Shown: positions 15,491 through 23,682, numbered from the stretch's first letter. The stretch: DNA of 60,960 nucleotides from Salinimicrobium catena (GCF_900102915.1 NZ_FNGG01000010.1:1-60960), one strand, 5' to 3'. Notes: generated by a model from the sequence alone, not told the origin. Program-made: numbers and translations.

Positions 15491-16285
15491 TTATTGAGAT
15501 GAATTTCGTCTTAAAGGCATTTTTGCTTCCTCCCAGAAAACATCCATTTCGGCCAGGGTCATATCCTTCAGGTTCTTATTCTGTTCCTTTGCCTTCTGCT
15601 CCAGGTACTGGAAACGTTTGATGAATTTCTTATTCGTTCTTTCCAGGGCATCTTCAGGATTCACTTTTAAGAAGCGGGCATAATTGATCATGCTAAAAAG
15701 CACGTCGCCGAATTCTGCTTCGATCTTTTCCCGGTTCTCCTCCTCTACTTCATGCTGCAGTTCTTCCAGCTCTTCCTTCAGTTTTTCAAAAACCTGTTGC
15801 GGCTCTTCCCAGTCAAAACCCACTCCTGCCACCTTATCCTGAATGCGGCTCGCTTTGACCAGGGCCGGCAGGGAATTAGGCACACCTTCCAGGACGCTTT
15901 TTTTACCTTCCTTCAGCTTTAACTGTTCCCAATTCTTCTTCACATCCTCTTCATTCTCTACAGAAACATCACCATAAATGTGAGGGTGCCTGCTGATCAA
16001 TTTCTCACAGATCTCATTGGCCACATCGGCTATATCAAAATCTTTGGTCTCGCTTCCTATTTTTGAATAAAAGACAATGTGCAGCAAGAGGTCTCCCAGT
16101 TCTTTCTTCACCTCCTGCAGGTCGTTATCAAGAATGGCATCTCCCAGTTCATAGGTCTCCTCAATGGTGAGGTGCCGCAAAGACTGCATGGTCTGCTTCC
16201 GGTCCCACGGGCATTGCTCCCGCAGTTCATCCATTATGGTTAGCAGTCGGTCAAAGGCTTTGAGTTTATCTTCACGTGAATTCAT
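15491..16285 (-). CDS. mazG: Nucleoside triphosphate pyrophosphohydrolase MazG
   Basis: A 264-aa two-domain MazG. Domain 1 shows CPWDRKQTMQSL and the metal-binding EETYELGDAI...ELGDLLLHIVF (ExxE...ExxD). Domain 2 shows a second metal motif, EELEELQHEVEEEN...EFGDVLFSMINYA. It hydrolyses NTPs to NMPs and pyrophosphate, acting as a house-cleaning enzyme. The start at 16285 (MNSREDKLKAFDRL) fits the family; in-frame ATGs at 16291 and 16309 are alternatives. Confidence 0.93.
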   Translation of the reverse strand: MNSREDKLKAFDRLLTIMDELREQCPWDRKQTMQSLRHLTIEETYELGDAILDNDLQEVKKELGDLLLHIVFYSKIGSETKDFDIADVANEICEKLISRHPHIYGDVSVENEEDVKKNWEQLKLKEGKKSVLEGVPNSLPALVKASRIQDKVAGVGFDWEEPQQVFEKLKEELEELQHEVEEENREKIEAEFGDVLFSMINYARFLKVNPEDALERTNKKFIKRFQYLEQKAKEQNKNLKDMTLAEMDVFWEEAKMPLRRNSSQ

Positions 16286-16346
16286 GGACATTGATTTTAA
16301 AAATGGCAATTTAAGGAGCTTTTTTGGAACCTTCCGGAAATAAAAA

Positions 16347-16382
16347 ACCGGCTGAAGGTATTATAAACATATTTCAGCCGGT
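16347..16382 (-). terminator. Terminator of DUF5606 gene
   Basis: A 10-bp stem (ACCGGCTGAA / TTCAGCCGGT) with a 16-nt loop. On the - strand it is followed by a run of six T. It separates DUF5606 from mazG. Confidence 0.85.
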
Positions 16383-16404
16383 CTGTATACTATAAGAAAA
16401 GATC

Positions 16405-16824
16405 TTATTCTTCTTCGTCTGCTGAATCTTTTTCAGGTGCGCTGAAATCATCATAGCCTTTGCTGATCAAAAGATTGTACCACTGCACGATCTTTTTGAT
16501 GTCGCTGGCATAGACCCTGTCCTCATCATACTCGGGCAAAACTTCGCTGAAGTATTCTTCCAGTTTGGCTTTGGATTCCTTGTGGTTAATAGCCTCTCCC
16601 CCGTTCTCTTTTTCCTTTATCTTTTGAAAAACCTCTCTTAAAGGCACTTCTTCAGTATAAGTGTAAATGGCAATCTCGCTCAACAGGCTCACGTTGTGAC
16701 GCAGGTTCACGGTAAGTTTTCTTCCGTCAAGCATTGATTCTGCAACAAATCCGCCACGGGTCTGGGCTTTTAATTCATATAATCCCGGTTTTCCCGAGAT
16801 AGACATCACTTTATCTAATTTCAT
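16405..16824 (-). CDS. DUF5606 domain protein
   Basis: A 139-aa cytoplasmic protein that begins MKLDKVMSISGKPGLYELK, continues TRGGFVAESMLDGRK, and has an acidic C-terminus. I recognise it as the Bacteroidota-specific DUF5606 family; no biochemical role is established. It lies in the conserved order ruvX, def, DUF5606, mazG. Confidence 0.82.
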   Translation of the reverse strand: MKLDKVMSISGKPGLYELKAQTRGGFVAESMLDGRKLTVNLRHNVSLLSEIAIYTYTEEVPLREVFQKIKEKENGGEAINHKESKAKLEEYFSEVLPEYDEDRVYASDIKKIVQWYNLLISKGYDDFSAPEKDSADEEE

Positions 16825-16885
16825 AGGTTTTTTTAAGTTTTAAGGACAGCAAATATCACACGTAGGCGCTAAAAAACAAAACGAA

Positions 16886-17476
16886 TCAGCGTGCTTTTTT
16901 TACCGCCGGGAAGCGCATGCGGTAATCCACATTGATCTTTCCTTTTGAAATGTTGGCCAGTTTTCCTTTTATAAGTCTCTTTTTAAGACTGCTCAGCTTA
17001 TCGGTGAATAGGATCCCTTCAATATGATCATACTCGTGCTGAATTACGCGTGCGGCAAGGCCGGTATAATTTTCTGTATGCTTGTTGAAATCCTCGTCGT
17101 AATATTCAATGGCGATATCGGGTTTTCTAAAAACGTCTTCCCGAATGTCGGGGATGCTAAGACAGCCTTCGCTAAAAGCCCATTCGTCTCCCGTTTCCTC
17201 AAGAATAGTGGGGTTAATGAATACCTTTTTAAGGCCCTCAAGCTCCTTTCTTTCGGCTTCGCTCAGATCTTCATCTTCAGCGAAAGGTGAGGTATCTATC
17301 ATGAACAAACGAATGGGAAGTCCCACCTGTGGGGCCGCTAAACCAACCCCGTAGGCACCATACATGGTCTCCCACATGTTCTCGATAAGTTCTTTTAATT
17401 TTGGGTAATCCTGCGGAATCTCTTTAGCTTTCTTTCTTAAAACCGGATCTCCGTATGCGATTATAGGTAGTATCAT
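16886..17476 (-). CDS. def: Peptide deformylase
   Basis: A 196-aa protein with all three deformylase motifs: GVGLAAPQVG (GxGLAAxQ), EGCLSIP (EGCLS, with the metal Cys) and IQHEYDHIEGILF (HExDH, with two metal His and the catalytic Glu). It removes the formyl group from nascent N-terminal methionine. The ATG at 17476 lies only 5 nt from the edge of the inverted-repeat element (17481), so that insertion has replaced the original upstream region. Confidence 0.95.
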   Translation of the reverse strand: MILPIIAYGDPVLRKKAKEIPQDYPKLKELIENMWETMYGAYGVGLAAPQVGLPIRLFMIDTSPFAEDEDLSEAERKELEGLKKVFINPTILEETGDEWAFSEGCLSIPDIREDVFRKPDIAIEYYDEDFNKHTENYTGLAARVIQHEYDHIEGILFTDKLSSLKKRLIKGKLANISKGKINVDYRMRFPAVKKAR

Positions 17477-17480
17477 TAAT

Positions 17481-17911
17481 TGATTATTGTATATTGAATA
17501 TTTTATATTGACTTTTTCTGAAGCCTATTTAATGTTTTTTAAGGCAGTTATTCGGGAGGCAATAAAAATTGAAGTTAGCTCTTTGGCTTCCTTCAGGGCC
17601 TCGTTAAAATCTTCGTGTTTTGCCATACCTTCATCTCTTAAAAATTCAAGCCAAAAGATACACTCATCTGCTTCCTCAATTACTATTCTAATTTAGAAAT
17701 AAATGCCCTTTTAGATTGTCCCAGGCATGCCGCTCTGTAATTTGCCGCAACAGAAGTAGAGCTTCTTATTAATTGCCCCTCAATATGGTTGCCCAGCTTA
17801 CTCTTGGGCAACTCTATTGCAAGCTTTACACATTTATGTGTGAAAGAATTTGATCGTTGTTTTATTACTTCCTTCATGATCTAATATTAAATATTCAATA
17901 TAAAATAATCA
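17481..17911 (-). mobile_element. Intervening-sequence-like element with terminal inverted repeats
   Basis: A 431-bp segment bounded by 29-bp AT-rich inverted repeats (17481-17509 and 17883-17911) that match at 27 of 29 positions; shared core TATATTGAATATTT. It contains one gene, a four-helix-bundle protein of the 23S rRNA intervening-sequence (IVS, S23) family, on the - strand. IVS elements in 23S rRNA have this layout: complementary ends enclosing an S23 reading frame. Here it sits between def and ruvX, with the last 3 bases of ruvX inside the right repeat. No clear target-site duplication is visible. Confidence 0.7.
17525..17877 (-). pseudogene. Four-helix-bundle (S23/IVS-type) protein, frameshifted
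   Basis: From the ATG at 17877 the frame gives MKEVIKQRSNSFTHKCVKLA, GNHIEGQLIRSSTSVAANYR and AFISKLE, then stops at about 17683. The adjacent frame continues RIVIEEADECIFWLEFLRDE, then NEALKEAKELTSIFIASRIT, and ends at the TAG at 17525-17527. Restoring one A near 17690 joins the halves into a normal protein of about 117 aa. The family forms a four-helix bundle and a pentamer; its function is not established. The break implies loss of function or a sequencing error. Confidence 0.82.
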
Positions 17912-18316
17912 TTTATAAAGATAGGATTGCAATATGATCGTCGCACTAATCTCGTCTACAAGCGCCTTGTTCTTTCGCTGTTTCTTCTTGAGGCCGCTGT
18001 CGATCATGGTCTGGAATGCCATTTTGGAAGTGAACCGCTCATCTACCCTTTCCACCTTTTTCTGCGGAAATTTTTCGGTAAACTTCTTCAGGAATTCTGA
18101 AATATTCACTTCACTTTCTGAAGCCGTATTGTTCATTTGCTTGGGCTCACCCATTAGTACCAGCTCGACATCTTCTTCGGAAAAGTACTTTTCAAGGAAC
18201 TGTAGCAATTCCGAAGTAGGCACAGTGGTAAGGCCCGAGGCTATGATCTGCAGCTCATCGGTGACCGCGATGCCGGTGCGTTTGGTTCCAAAATCCAGTG
18301 CCAGGATCCTTGCCAT
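17909..18316 (-). CDS. ruvX: Putative pre-16S rRNA nuclease / Holliday-junction resolvase-like (YqgF/RuvX)
   Basis: A 135-aa protein with an RNase H-like fold: ILALDFGTKRTGIAV (first Asp), VELVLMGEPKQMN, VERVDERFTSKMA and ALVDEISATIIL (last Asp). It is needed for 16S rRNA 5' maturation in other bacteria. The ATG at 18316 is supported by a strong promoter just upstream; the open frame to 18358 runs through that promoter. The stop codon lies inside the inverted repeat of the neighbouring element. Confidence 0.9.
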   Translation of the reverse strand: MARILALDFGTKRTGIAVTDELQIIASGLTTVPTSELLQFLEKYFSEEDVELVLMGEPKQMNNTASESEVNISEFLKKFTEKFPQKKVERVDERFTSKMAFQTMIDSGLKKKQRKNKALVDEISATIILQSYLYK

Positions 18317-18326
18317 AATTTTTTCG

Positions 18327-18358
18327 CAAAGATAAGGTTTAAATCGGGATGAGTCCAA
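18327..18358 (-). promoter_or_regulatory. Flavobacterial promoter of ruvX
   Basis: Read on the - strand: TTG (18358-18356), 21-nt spacer, TATCTTTG (18334-18327). Both elements match the flavobacterial consensus. The predicted transcript starts within a few nucleotides of the ATG at 18316. Confidence 0.75.
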
Positions 18359-18376
18359 TAATTGCCCTGAAGCTAT

Positions 18377-18384
18377 TATCTTTG
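18377..18384 (+). promoter_or_regulatory. -7 element of dapD
   Basis: TATCTTTG lies 17 nt before the dapD ATG and is divergent from the ruvX promoter. No clear -33 TTG at the right spacing. Confidence 0.5.
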
Positions 18385-18401
18385 CCCAAAATTACACTGA
18401 A

Positions 18402-19217
18402 ATGACATCATTAGAAACTATCATAAACAAAGCCTGGGATAACCGGGAACTTCTTAAAGAAACCGAAACCACCGAAGCGATACGCAAGGTGATCGACCTT
18501 TTGGATTCCGGAGAGCTACGGGTAGCTGAACCAACTGCCGACGGCTGGCAGGTGAACGAATGGGTTAAAAAGGCCGTGGTGCTGTATTTTCCGATTCAGA
18601 AAATGGAAACTTTGGAGGCCGGAATTTTTGAATACCATGACAAGATCCCGTTGAAAAACGGATACAAGGAAAAAGGGATACGTGTGGTTCCTAACGCCGT
18701 GGCAAGGCATGGAGCCTATATATCATCTGGCGTGATCATGATGCCGAGCTATGTGAACATTGGCGCTTATGTAGATGAAGGCACTATGGTAGATACCTGG
18801 GCCACTGTAGGAAGCTGTGCGCAGATTGGCAAGAACGTACACCTTAGCGGTGGTGTTGGAATTGGCGGAGTTTTAGAGCCGCTTCAGGCTGCGCCGGTGA
18901 TCATTGAGGACAATGCCTTTTTAGGCTCCCGAAGCATTGTGGTAGAGGGTGTAAAAGTGGAAAAAGAAGCCGTGTTGGGTGCCAATGTGGTGCTTACGGC
19001 CTCCACAAAGATCATTGACGTTACCGGCGAGGAACCTGTTGAAATGAAAGGACTGGTTCCTGCACGATCTGTAGTGATCCCGGGAAGCTACACCAAAAAA
19101 TTCCCTGCAGGGGAATACCAGGTGCCCTGCGCCCTTATCATCGGAAAACGCAAGGAGAGCACCAACAAAAAGACGTCGCTTAACGATGCCTTGAGAGAGT
19201 ACAATGTGGCTGTATAA
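18402..19217 (+). CDS. dapD: Tetrahydrodipicolinate N-succinyltransferase
   Basis: A 271-aa protein. An N-terminal helical domain is followed by a left-handed beta-helix of hexapeptide repeats (GAYISSGVIMMPSYVNIGAYV, GTMVDTWATVGSCAQIGKNV, HLSGGVGIGGVLEP, NAFLGSRSIVVEGV). The pattern VDTWATVGSCAQIG is diagnostic for DapD. It succinylates tetrahydrodipicolinate in the lysine and meso-diaminopimelate pathway, which supplies peptidoglycan precursors. The gene is divergent from ruvX. Confidence 0.94.
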   Translation: MTSLETIINKAWDNRELLKETETTEAIRKVIDLLDSGELRVAEPTADGWQVNEWVKKAVVLYFPIQKMETLEAGIFEYHDKIPLKNGYKEKGIRVVPNAVARHGAYISSGVIMMPSYVNIGAYVDEGTMVDTWATVGSCAQIGKNVHLSGGVGIGGVLEPLQAAPVIIEDNAFLGSRSIVVEGVKVEKEAVLGANVVLTASTKIIDVTGEEPVEMKGLVPARSVVIPGSYTKKFPAGEYQVPCALIIGKRKESTNKKTSLNDALREYNVAV

Positions 19218-19294
19218 AACCTAATAAGAACTGAAGCTTCCGGAGAAAAGGCTTGAAAATAGCTTTTCCCCGGAAGTTTTTATTTAAAGCTAAG

Positions 19295-20377
19295 ATGAAA
19301 ATACTGGTAATTCAGCAGAAAATGATCGGGGATGTGCTCACCTCCTCTATTCTTTTTGAAGCCCTGCGTAAGAAATTTCCGGGCGCTGAATTGCATTATC
19401 TCATCTACAAACACACGCTCCCGGTAGTAGAGAACAATCCATACGTAGATAAGTTCCTGCTTTTTGATCCCGAAAAGGACCAGAAACTGAAAGGGTTCAT
19501 TTCTTTCCTGAAAAAGATCAGGTACAACGAATATGACGTCGTGATAGATGTTTATTCCAAGATCAACACGGCGCTTTTCAATGTTTTTTCAAAAGCTGAA
19601 AAAAAGATCTCCTATCACAAATGGTATACCCGCCGAGCATATACGGATACTTTCAGGCCTAAAAGCCACCTGGAAACCAACGCCGGATATGCCATTGAGA
19701 ACAGAATGCATCTTTTGACCGGGCTCGAAAAAGGCTTTCCGGCAGAGATAAAGCCAAAGATCTACCTGACAGCTGCTGAAAAAGAAGCAGCGAAAAATAT
19801 GCTTGAACGGGAAGGCATTTCCTTCAGCAGACCTTTGATCATGTCCGGGATTCTGGGCAGTTCGGCTGCGAAGACCTATCCGCACCAATACATGGCACAG
19901 GTACTGGATTTCATCGTTCAGAAAACCGATTCACAATTGCTGTTCAATTACATTCCGAAGCAGGCAGAAGAAGCAAAAGAGATCTTTAACCTGTGTAAAC
20001 CGGAAACCAGAAAGAACATCTTTTTTGAGGTTTTTGGCAGCAGCCTCAGGGAATTCATGGCCATCACTTACCACTGCGATGCCTTGATAGGGAACGAAGG
20101 CGGCGCGGTGAACATCGCCAAAGCCCTTGATGTTCCTACATTTTCCATTTTTTCTCCGCAGATCAAGAAAGAGAACTGGAGCATCTATGAAGACGGCACC
20201 CGAAATGTTTCGGTACACCTTAACGATCACAGTAACGCTCTAAAAGGGCTTGATAAAAAGGAGATCGCAAAAAACAGCAGCCGTTTTTATGAACTGCTGG
20301 AACCAAACCTTATCTTCGCCTCTCTTGAAAAGTTTTTGAACCAGATAACCTCGGCGAAAAAAGCTGAGCAAAAATAA
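19295..20377 (+). CDS. Family 9 glycosyltransferase (heptosyltransferase-like)
   Basis: A 360-aa GT-B fold protein: MKILVIQQKMIGDVLTSSIL (the RxGDxxxT-like motif of GT9), then LHYLIYK, and in the C-domain CDALIGNEGGAVNIAKALDVP, which matches the GGxxH/N-type nucleotide-sugar site. GT9 enzymes add heptose or related sugars to the LPS core. The ATG at 19295 is chosen over a TTG at 19253 because it starts at the first conserved strand. It opens a three-gene run with the next two genes (gaps of 4 and 1 nt). Confidence 0.87.
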   Translation: MKILVIQQKMIGDVLTSSILFEALRKKFPGAELHYLIYKHTLPVVENNPYVDKFLLFDPEKDQKLKGFISFLKKIRYNEYDVVIDVYSKINTALFNVFSKAEKKISYHKWYTRRAYTDTFRPKSHLETNAGYAIENRMHLLTGLEKGFPAEIKPKIYLTAAEKEAAKNMLEREGISFSRPLIMSGILGSSAAKTYPHQYMAQVLDFIVQKTDSQLLFNYIPKQAEEAKEIFNLCKPETRKNIFFEVFGSSLREFMAITYHCDALIGNEGGAVNIAKALDVPTFSIFSPQIKKENWSIYEDGTRNVSVHLNDHSNALKGLDKKEIAKNSSRFYELLEPNLIFASLEKFLNQITSAKKAEQK

Positions 20378-20381
20378 CATT

Positions 20382-21062
20382 ATGAAGATCATTATTTTAG
20401 CTGCAGGTATTGGCTCCCGCCTTGGAAACCCTTTTCCGAAGCCACTTACTCCGCTAAAAGGAGGAAAAAGCATCATGGAGCGCCAGGTGGAAAATTTGTC
20501 GCAAAATTTCAATGAGCATGATATTTCTGTAGTGGTGGGGTTTAAAAAGGACCTGATCATGGAACGTTTCCCTGACCTTACCTACATCTACAACCAGTTC
20601 TTTGACGCCACCAACACCTCGAAAAGTCTACTGAAAGCCTTGAAAAAATACCGAAATGAGGATGTTTTGTGGATCAACGGCGACGTGATCTTTGACGCCG
20701 AACTTTTTTCGGTTTTAAATAAAGAGATCGAACAAAAGAACTCCTTTGTCTCTGTGAACACCTCCAGGGTGGCAGAGGAAGAGGTAAAATACACCCTTAA
20801 AAATGGCTTTATTGACGAACTTTCCAAGCAGGTGCAGAACGGCCTTGGCGAAGCGGTGGGAATAAATTTCATTTCACGCGAAGATATGCCGGTGTTCATT
20901 GAGCAGCTTGAAAATTGCGATGATAACGATTATTTTGAAAGAGGAATAGAAATGGCTATTGCCGAAAATGACCTAAAAGTTAAGGCTGTGGATATTTCTG
21001 AATTCAGATGCATGGAGGTCGATTTCAAGGAAGATCTCGAAGCCGCCAATAATTTGTTCTAA
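20382..21062 (+). CDS. LicC/RmlA-like nucleotidyltransferase
   Basis: A 226-aa protein with a single NTP-transferase domain: IIILAAGIGSRLGNPFPKPL (GxGxRL...PK signature), YNQFFDATNTSKSLLKAL (resembling LicC-type cytidylyltransferases), LWINGDVIFD (metal-binding Asp), GEAVGINFIS and DYFERGIEMAI. The family activates a phosphorylated compound with CTP or another NTP. The adjacent CDP-glycerol transferase-like gene suggests, without proof, that it makes a CDP-linked donor. Confidence 0.82.
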   Translation: MKIIILAAGIGSRLGNPFPKPLTPLKGGKSIMERQVENLSQNFNEHDISVVVGFKKDLIMERFPDLTYIYNQFFDATNTSKSLLKALKKYRNEDVLWINGDVIFDAELFSVLNKEIEQKNSFVSVNTSRVAEEEVKYTLKNGFIDELSKQVQNGLGEAVGINFISREDMPVFIEQLENCDDNDYFERGIEMAIAENDLKVKAVDISEFRCMEVDFKEDLEAANNLF

Positions 21063-21063
21063 T

Positions 21064-22119
21064 ATGAAGTTCACTTTCTTTTGCCAGAATCCTTACGCCT
21101 TCGGGATCATGGAACCCATCATGCAGGTTCTAAAGGAAAAGAATTACGAGTATTTGTGGTTCCTGACTCCTAACCTTTCGGGAAAATTTCCTTTTGCAAA
21201 GGAACCGCACACTTTCGACCTGGAAGAACTCACCGCCTTTGAAAGCGATGCCATTATTTGTCCGGGCAACGAAGTGCCGCATTATTTGCGGGGAGTAAAA
21301 GTGCAGATCTTCCATGGGCTGGCCGGAGAGAAAAAAGGACATTTCAGGATCCGTCATTACTTTGACCTGTACCTAACCCAGGGCCCGTATTTTACCCGAA
21401 GGTTCAACCGCCTGAAAAGAAGACACCGCAATTTTGAGGTAATAGAGACCGGGTGGCCGAAACTGGATATCTACGGAAAAGACGCTGATAAGTACAGGGA
21501 AGAAAAACAACAACTTCTAGAATCTCATGCAGCTTCAAAAGTGCTGCTTTACGCACCTACTTTTTCCCCATCCCTCACTTCTGCCCCGTTCCTTCTGAAG
21601 GAAATGGAGAGGCTGGCAGAAAACAAGGAATACCTCGTGGTGATCAAGTTTCACGACCTGATGGCCGCTGAAACCATCACACAATACAAAGAGCTTGCTG
21701 CCACGAAAGAAAACATTTTGTTCGAAGAGGAGCCTAACATCATCAAATACCTGCTGATGGCGGATCTTTTGATCAGCGATACTTCTTCTGTGGTATACGA
21801 ATTCCTTCTGCTGGATAAACCTGTTATCACTTTCCGGAACAATTCAGAAAAGATCTTGTGGGACGATCAAAAAGAATATTCAGGCTTAACCGAAAGAGTC
21901 GCCGCAAACCTGGAAAAAGACGAGTTTAGACAGGAGAGGCAAACGGTGATCGAAGAATACCATCCTTATAATGACGGCAGATCTGCCGAAAGAATGGTCG
22001 AAGCCATAGAAGGATACATTGCAGAGAATGGTGTTCCCGAAAGAAGAAGACTGCCTTTCTTAAGAAGGAGAAAAATGAACCGGATGTTCAAGAGAAAAAA
22101 GAAAAGGTTCAGGAAATAA
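21064..22119 (+). CDS. CDP-glycerol glycerophosphotransferase-like protein (TagB/TagF family)
   Basis: A 351-aa protein. It shows VQIFHGLAGEKKGHF and LYLTQGPYFTRRF (N-domain), ETGWPKLDIYGK and YAPTFSPSL (domain linker), then LVVIKFHD and LLISDTSSVVYEFLLLDKPV (C-domain donor site). The C-terminus is very basic (RRRKMNRMFKRKKKRFRK), a likely membrane-surface anchor. In Gram-positives these enzymes build teichoic acids; in Gram-negatives relatives add phosphopolyol groups to surface glycans. It starts 1 nt after the nucleotidyltransferase stop. Confidence 0.84.
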   Translation: MKFTFFCQNPYAFGIMEPIMQVLKEKNYEYLWFLTPNLSGKFPFAKEPHTFDLEELTAFESDAIICPGNEVPHYLRGVKVQIFHGLAGEKKGHFRIRHYFDLYLTQGPYFTRRFNRLKRRHRNFEVIETGWPKLDIYGKDADKYREEKQQLLESHAASKVLLYAPTFSPSLTSAPFLLKEMERLAENKEYLVVIKFHDLMAAETITQYKELAATKENILFEEEPNIIKYLLMADLLISDTSSVVYEFLLLDKPVITFRNNSEKILWDDQKEYSGLTERVAANLEKDEFRQERQTVIEEYHPYNDGRSAERMVEAIEGYIAENGVPERRRLPFLRRRKMNRMFKRKKKRFRK

Positions 22120-22132
22120 CCTTTTCAACCGT

Positions 22133-22891
22133 TTATTTTTTCCAGAACTTCAGTTTTTTCTTTAACCGCTTTTTCTTCAGGAATTTTTGCTGAAATTCCT
22201 CTGTATATCCCCACATCTTTTCAAATACCTCAGCTTCGGGCCTATTGCTCAATTCAGCATATTCTGAAGCCATAATGGCTACCATCCCCTTTTCGGGAGT
22301 AAGCCGGGAGAAATTCTTCATCCGCTCCTCGAAAGAGAGGGTTTTGAAGTTCATTCGGTTAAGGTCTACCAGGAAGAACTGGTAATCTCCTCCATTCAAC
22401 TTGATCAGCGTATTCCCCGGCGAATGATCCAGGAACTGAATTCCCTTTTCATGCAGCTCATAGGTAAACCGGGTAAAAGCCCGCAGGATCCTTTCCTTTT
22501 CGGGATAATCGGGTTGTTGCACAAGAGTGCGGTAAGTAAGGTCGCTTTGCAAATGCTCGCTTACGTAGAAGCTCTTTTTAAAAAGCAAGCCATCCTTTTC
22601 TTCGGCGTAAGCAACGGGATATGGAGTTCCAATTCCGCGATCAAGCAGTTGGTGAGCATATTCAAATGAGCGTTGCGCCTTGGATTTTCGAAAGAAGCGA
22701 TAAGCTATTTTATTTACCAGGTTTGGAACTTTAAAGGATTTAATGTTCACTTCCTGCCCATCAAGGTTAAAGATCTTGATCTTATTACGTGCCCCATTTC
22801 CGAAGAGCTTTCCCTGGTTTTCGAAATTCTGCAGCAGGGCAAGAATTTCTCGCTCTTTAGAAGTATGCTTATTGGAAACAATAAAATTCAT
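22133..22891 (-). CDS. Kdo/LPS kinase-like protein
   Basis: A 252-aa protein with a small-molecule kinase pattern. It has an N-lobe Lys in VNIKSFKVPN, the motif IGTPYPVAYAEEK, the catalytic loop LDHSPGNTLIK (HxxxxN type) and the metal-binding FFLVDLNRMNF in place of DFG. This matches the KdkA/InaA-type LPS core kinases. It would phosphorylate a sugar of the LPS inner core. The C-terminus is Lys-rich. It is convergent with the phosphotransferase gene and 2 nt from the methyltransferase gene upstream in its operon. Confidence 0.8.
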   Translation of the reverse strand: MNFIVSNKHTSKEREILALLQNFENQGKLFGNGARNKIKIFNLDGQEVNIKSFKVPNLVNKIAYRFFRKSKAQRSFEYAHQLLDRGIGTPYPVAYAEEKDGLLFKKSFYVSEHLQSDLTYRTLVQQPDYPEKERILRAFTRFTYELHEKGIQFLDHSPGNTLIKLNGGDYQFFLVDLNRMNFKTLSFEERMKNFSRLTPEKGMVAIMASEYAELSNRPEAEVFEKMWGYTEEFQQKFLKKKRLKKKLKFWKK

Positions 22892-22893
22892 GC

Positions 22894-23541
22894 TTACTTA
22901 ACAACTTTTGCGACAGTCGCAAACTGCGGATAAAAAATATCCATTTGCGTAAATAGAAGTGGAATATTATAAAGCACAGGTTTCAGAGATTTACTCCTAT
23001 TAATGCCTTCGTGCACAATTACCTCATACCCCTGCTCCTCAAACAATCTTGTAATGCTTTTACTGGTAAAGAAGCGCAAATGAGTATAATCCATTACCCC
23101 CGAACTTTTATACCTAAAGTCTTTCTTAAATAAAATGGGAAGAAGAGCATTGTGATATCTAATATTAGGGATGGAACTAATAACAATGCCTCCAGGAGCC
23201 ATTTTTAATTTGAATTCACTGAGTAATTTTGCCGGATCAGGCATATGCTCCAAAACATCATTGAAAAATGCCACATCAAAATAATGATCTGGTAAGGATT
23301 TCAGATTTTCTTCACAAGAACCTGAAAAAACCTTGTCAAGCACCTTTTCAGCTTCCTGTGCTCCTTCTTGAGTATATTCCACACCCCAGACCTCGGCTCC
23401 CGATTCTTTCCTAATGCCACTTGCAAAAGAACCATTACCACATCCTACATCAATTATTCTTTCCGCATTTTCAGGCAGATATTTTTTCATCTCCTGACGA
23501 ACTTTGGAATAATATCTTTCAGATTTGTTTTGGTAATCCAT
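22894..23541 (-). CDS. Class I SAM-dependent methyltransferase
   Basis: A 215-aa Methyltransf_11/23-type protein: ERIIDVGCGNGSFASGIRKE (motif I), VWGVEYTQEGAQEAEKVLD (acidic ribose-binding strand), FDVAFFNDVLEHMPDPAKLL (motif II/III) and APGGIVISSIPNIRYHNALL. The substrate is probably a glycan or lipid-linked sugar, given its neighbours. Its promoter is strong, and the predicted transcription start falls at the ATG, so the mRNA may be leaderless. Confidence 0.88.
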   Translation of the reverse strand: MDYQNKSERYYSKVRQEMKKYLPENAERIIDVGCGNGSFASGIRKESGAEVWGVEYTQEGAQEAEKVLDKVFSGSCEENLKSLPDHYFDVAFFNDVLEHMPDPAKLLSEFKLKMAPGGIVISSIPNIRYHNALLPILFKKDFRYKSSGVMDYTHLRFFTSKSITRLFEEQGYEVIVHEGINRSKSLKPVLYNIPLLFTQMDIFYPQFATVAKVVK

Positions 23542-23548
23542 TTCTCAA

Positions 23549-23578
23549 CAAATATAGGAGAATTGCCTCCTAAACAAA
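23549..23578 (-). promoter_or_regulatory. Flavobacterial promoter of methyltransferase/kinase operon
   Basis: Read on the - strand: TTTG (23578-23575), 18-nt spacer, TATATTTG (23556-23549). Both elements fit the consensus. The -7 element ends only 7 nt before the ATG at 23541. Confidence 0.75.
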
Positions 23579-23599
23579 CATTATAGTTTATAATATTAC

Positions 23600-23628
23600 C
23601 GAATCCTTATTTCTACAGCAAGGATTCG
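23600..23628. promoter_or_regulatory. Inverted repeat in divergent intergenic region
   Basis: CGAATCCTT (23600-23608) and AAGGATTCG (23620-23628) form a perfect 9-bp dyad with an 11-nt centre, between the methyltransferase promoter and the -7 element TATATTTG (23656-23663) of the GT4 gene. It could be an operator for both promoters. There is no T-run, so it is not a standard terminator. Confidence 0.4.
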
Positions 23629-23682
23629 CTATTATAAAGTGATCAATATAAAGGGTATATTTGCCACCGAAATTTGGATTTT

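Noticed and set aside
23600-23628. Rho-independent terminator
   Set aside because: The dyad has no T-run on either strand and lies between divergent promoters, so an operator is more likely.
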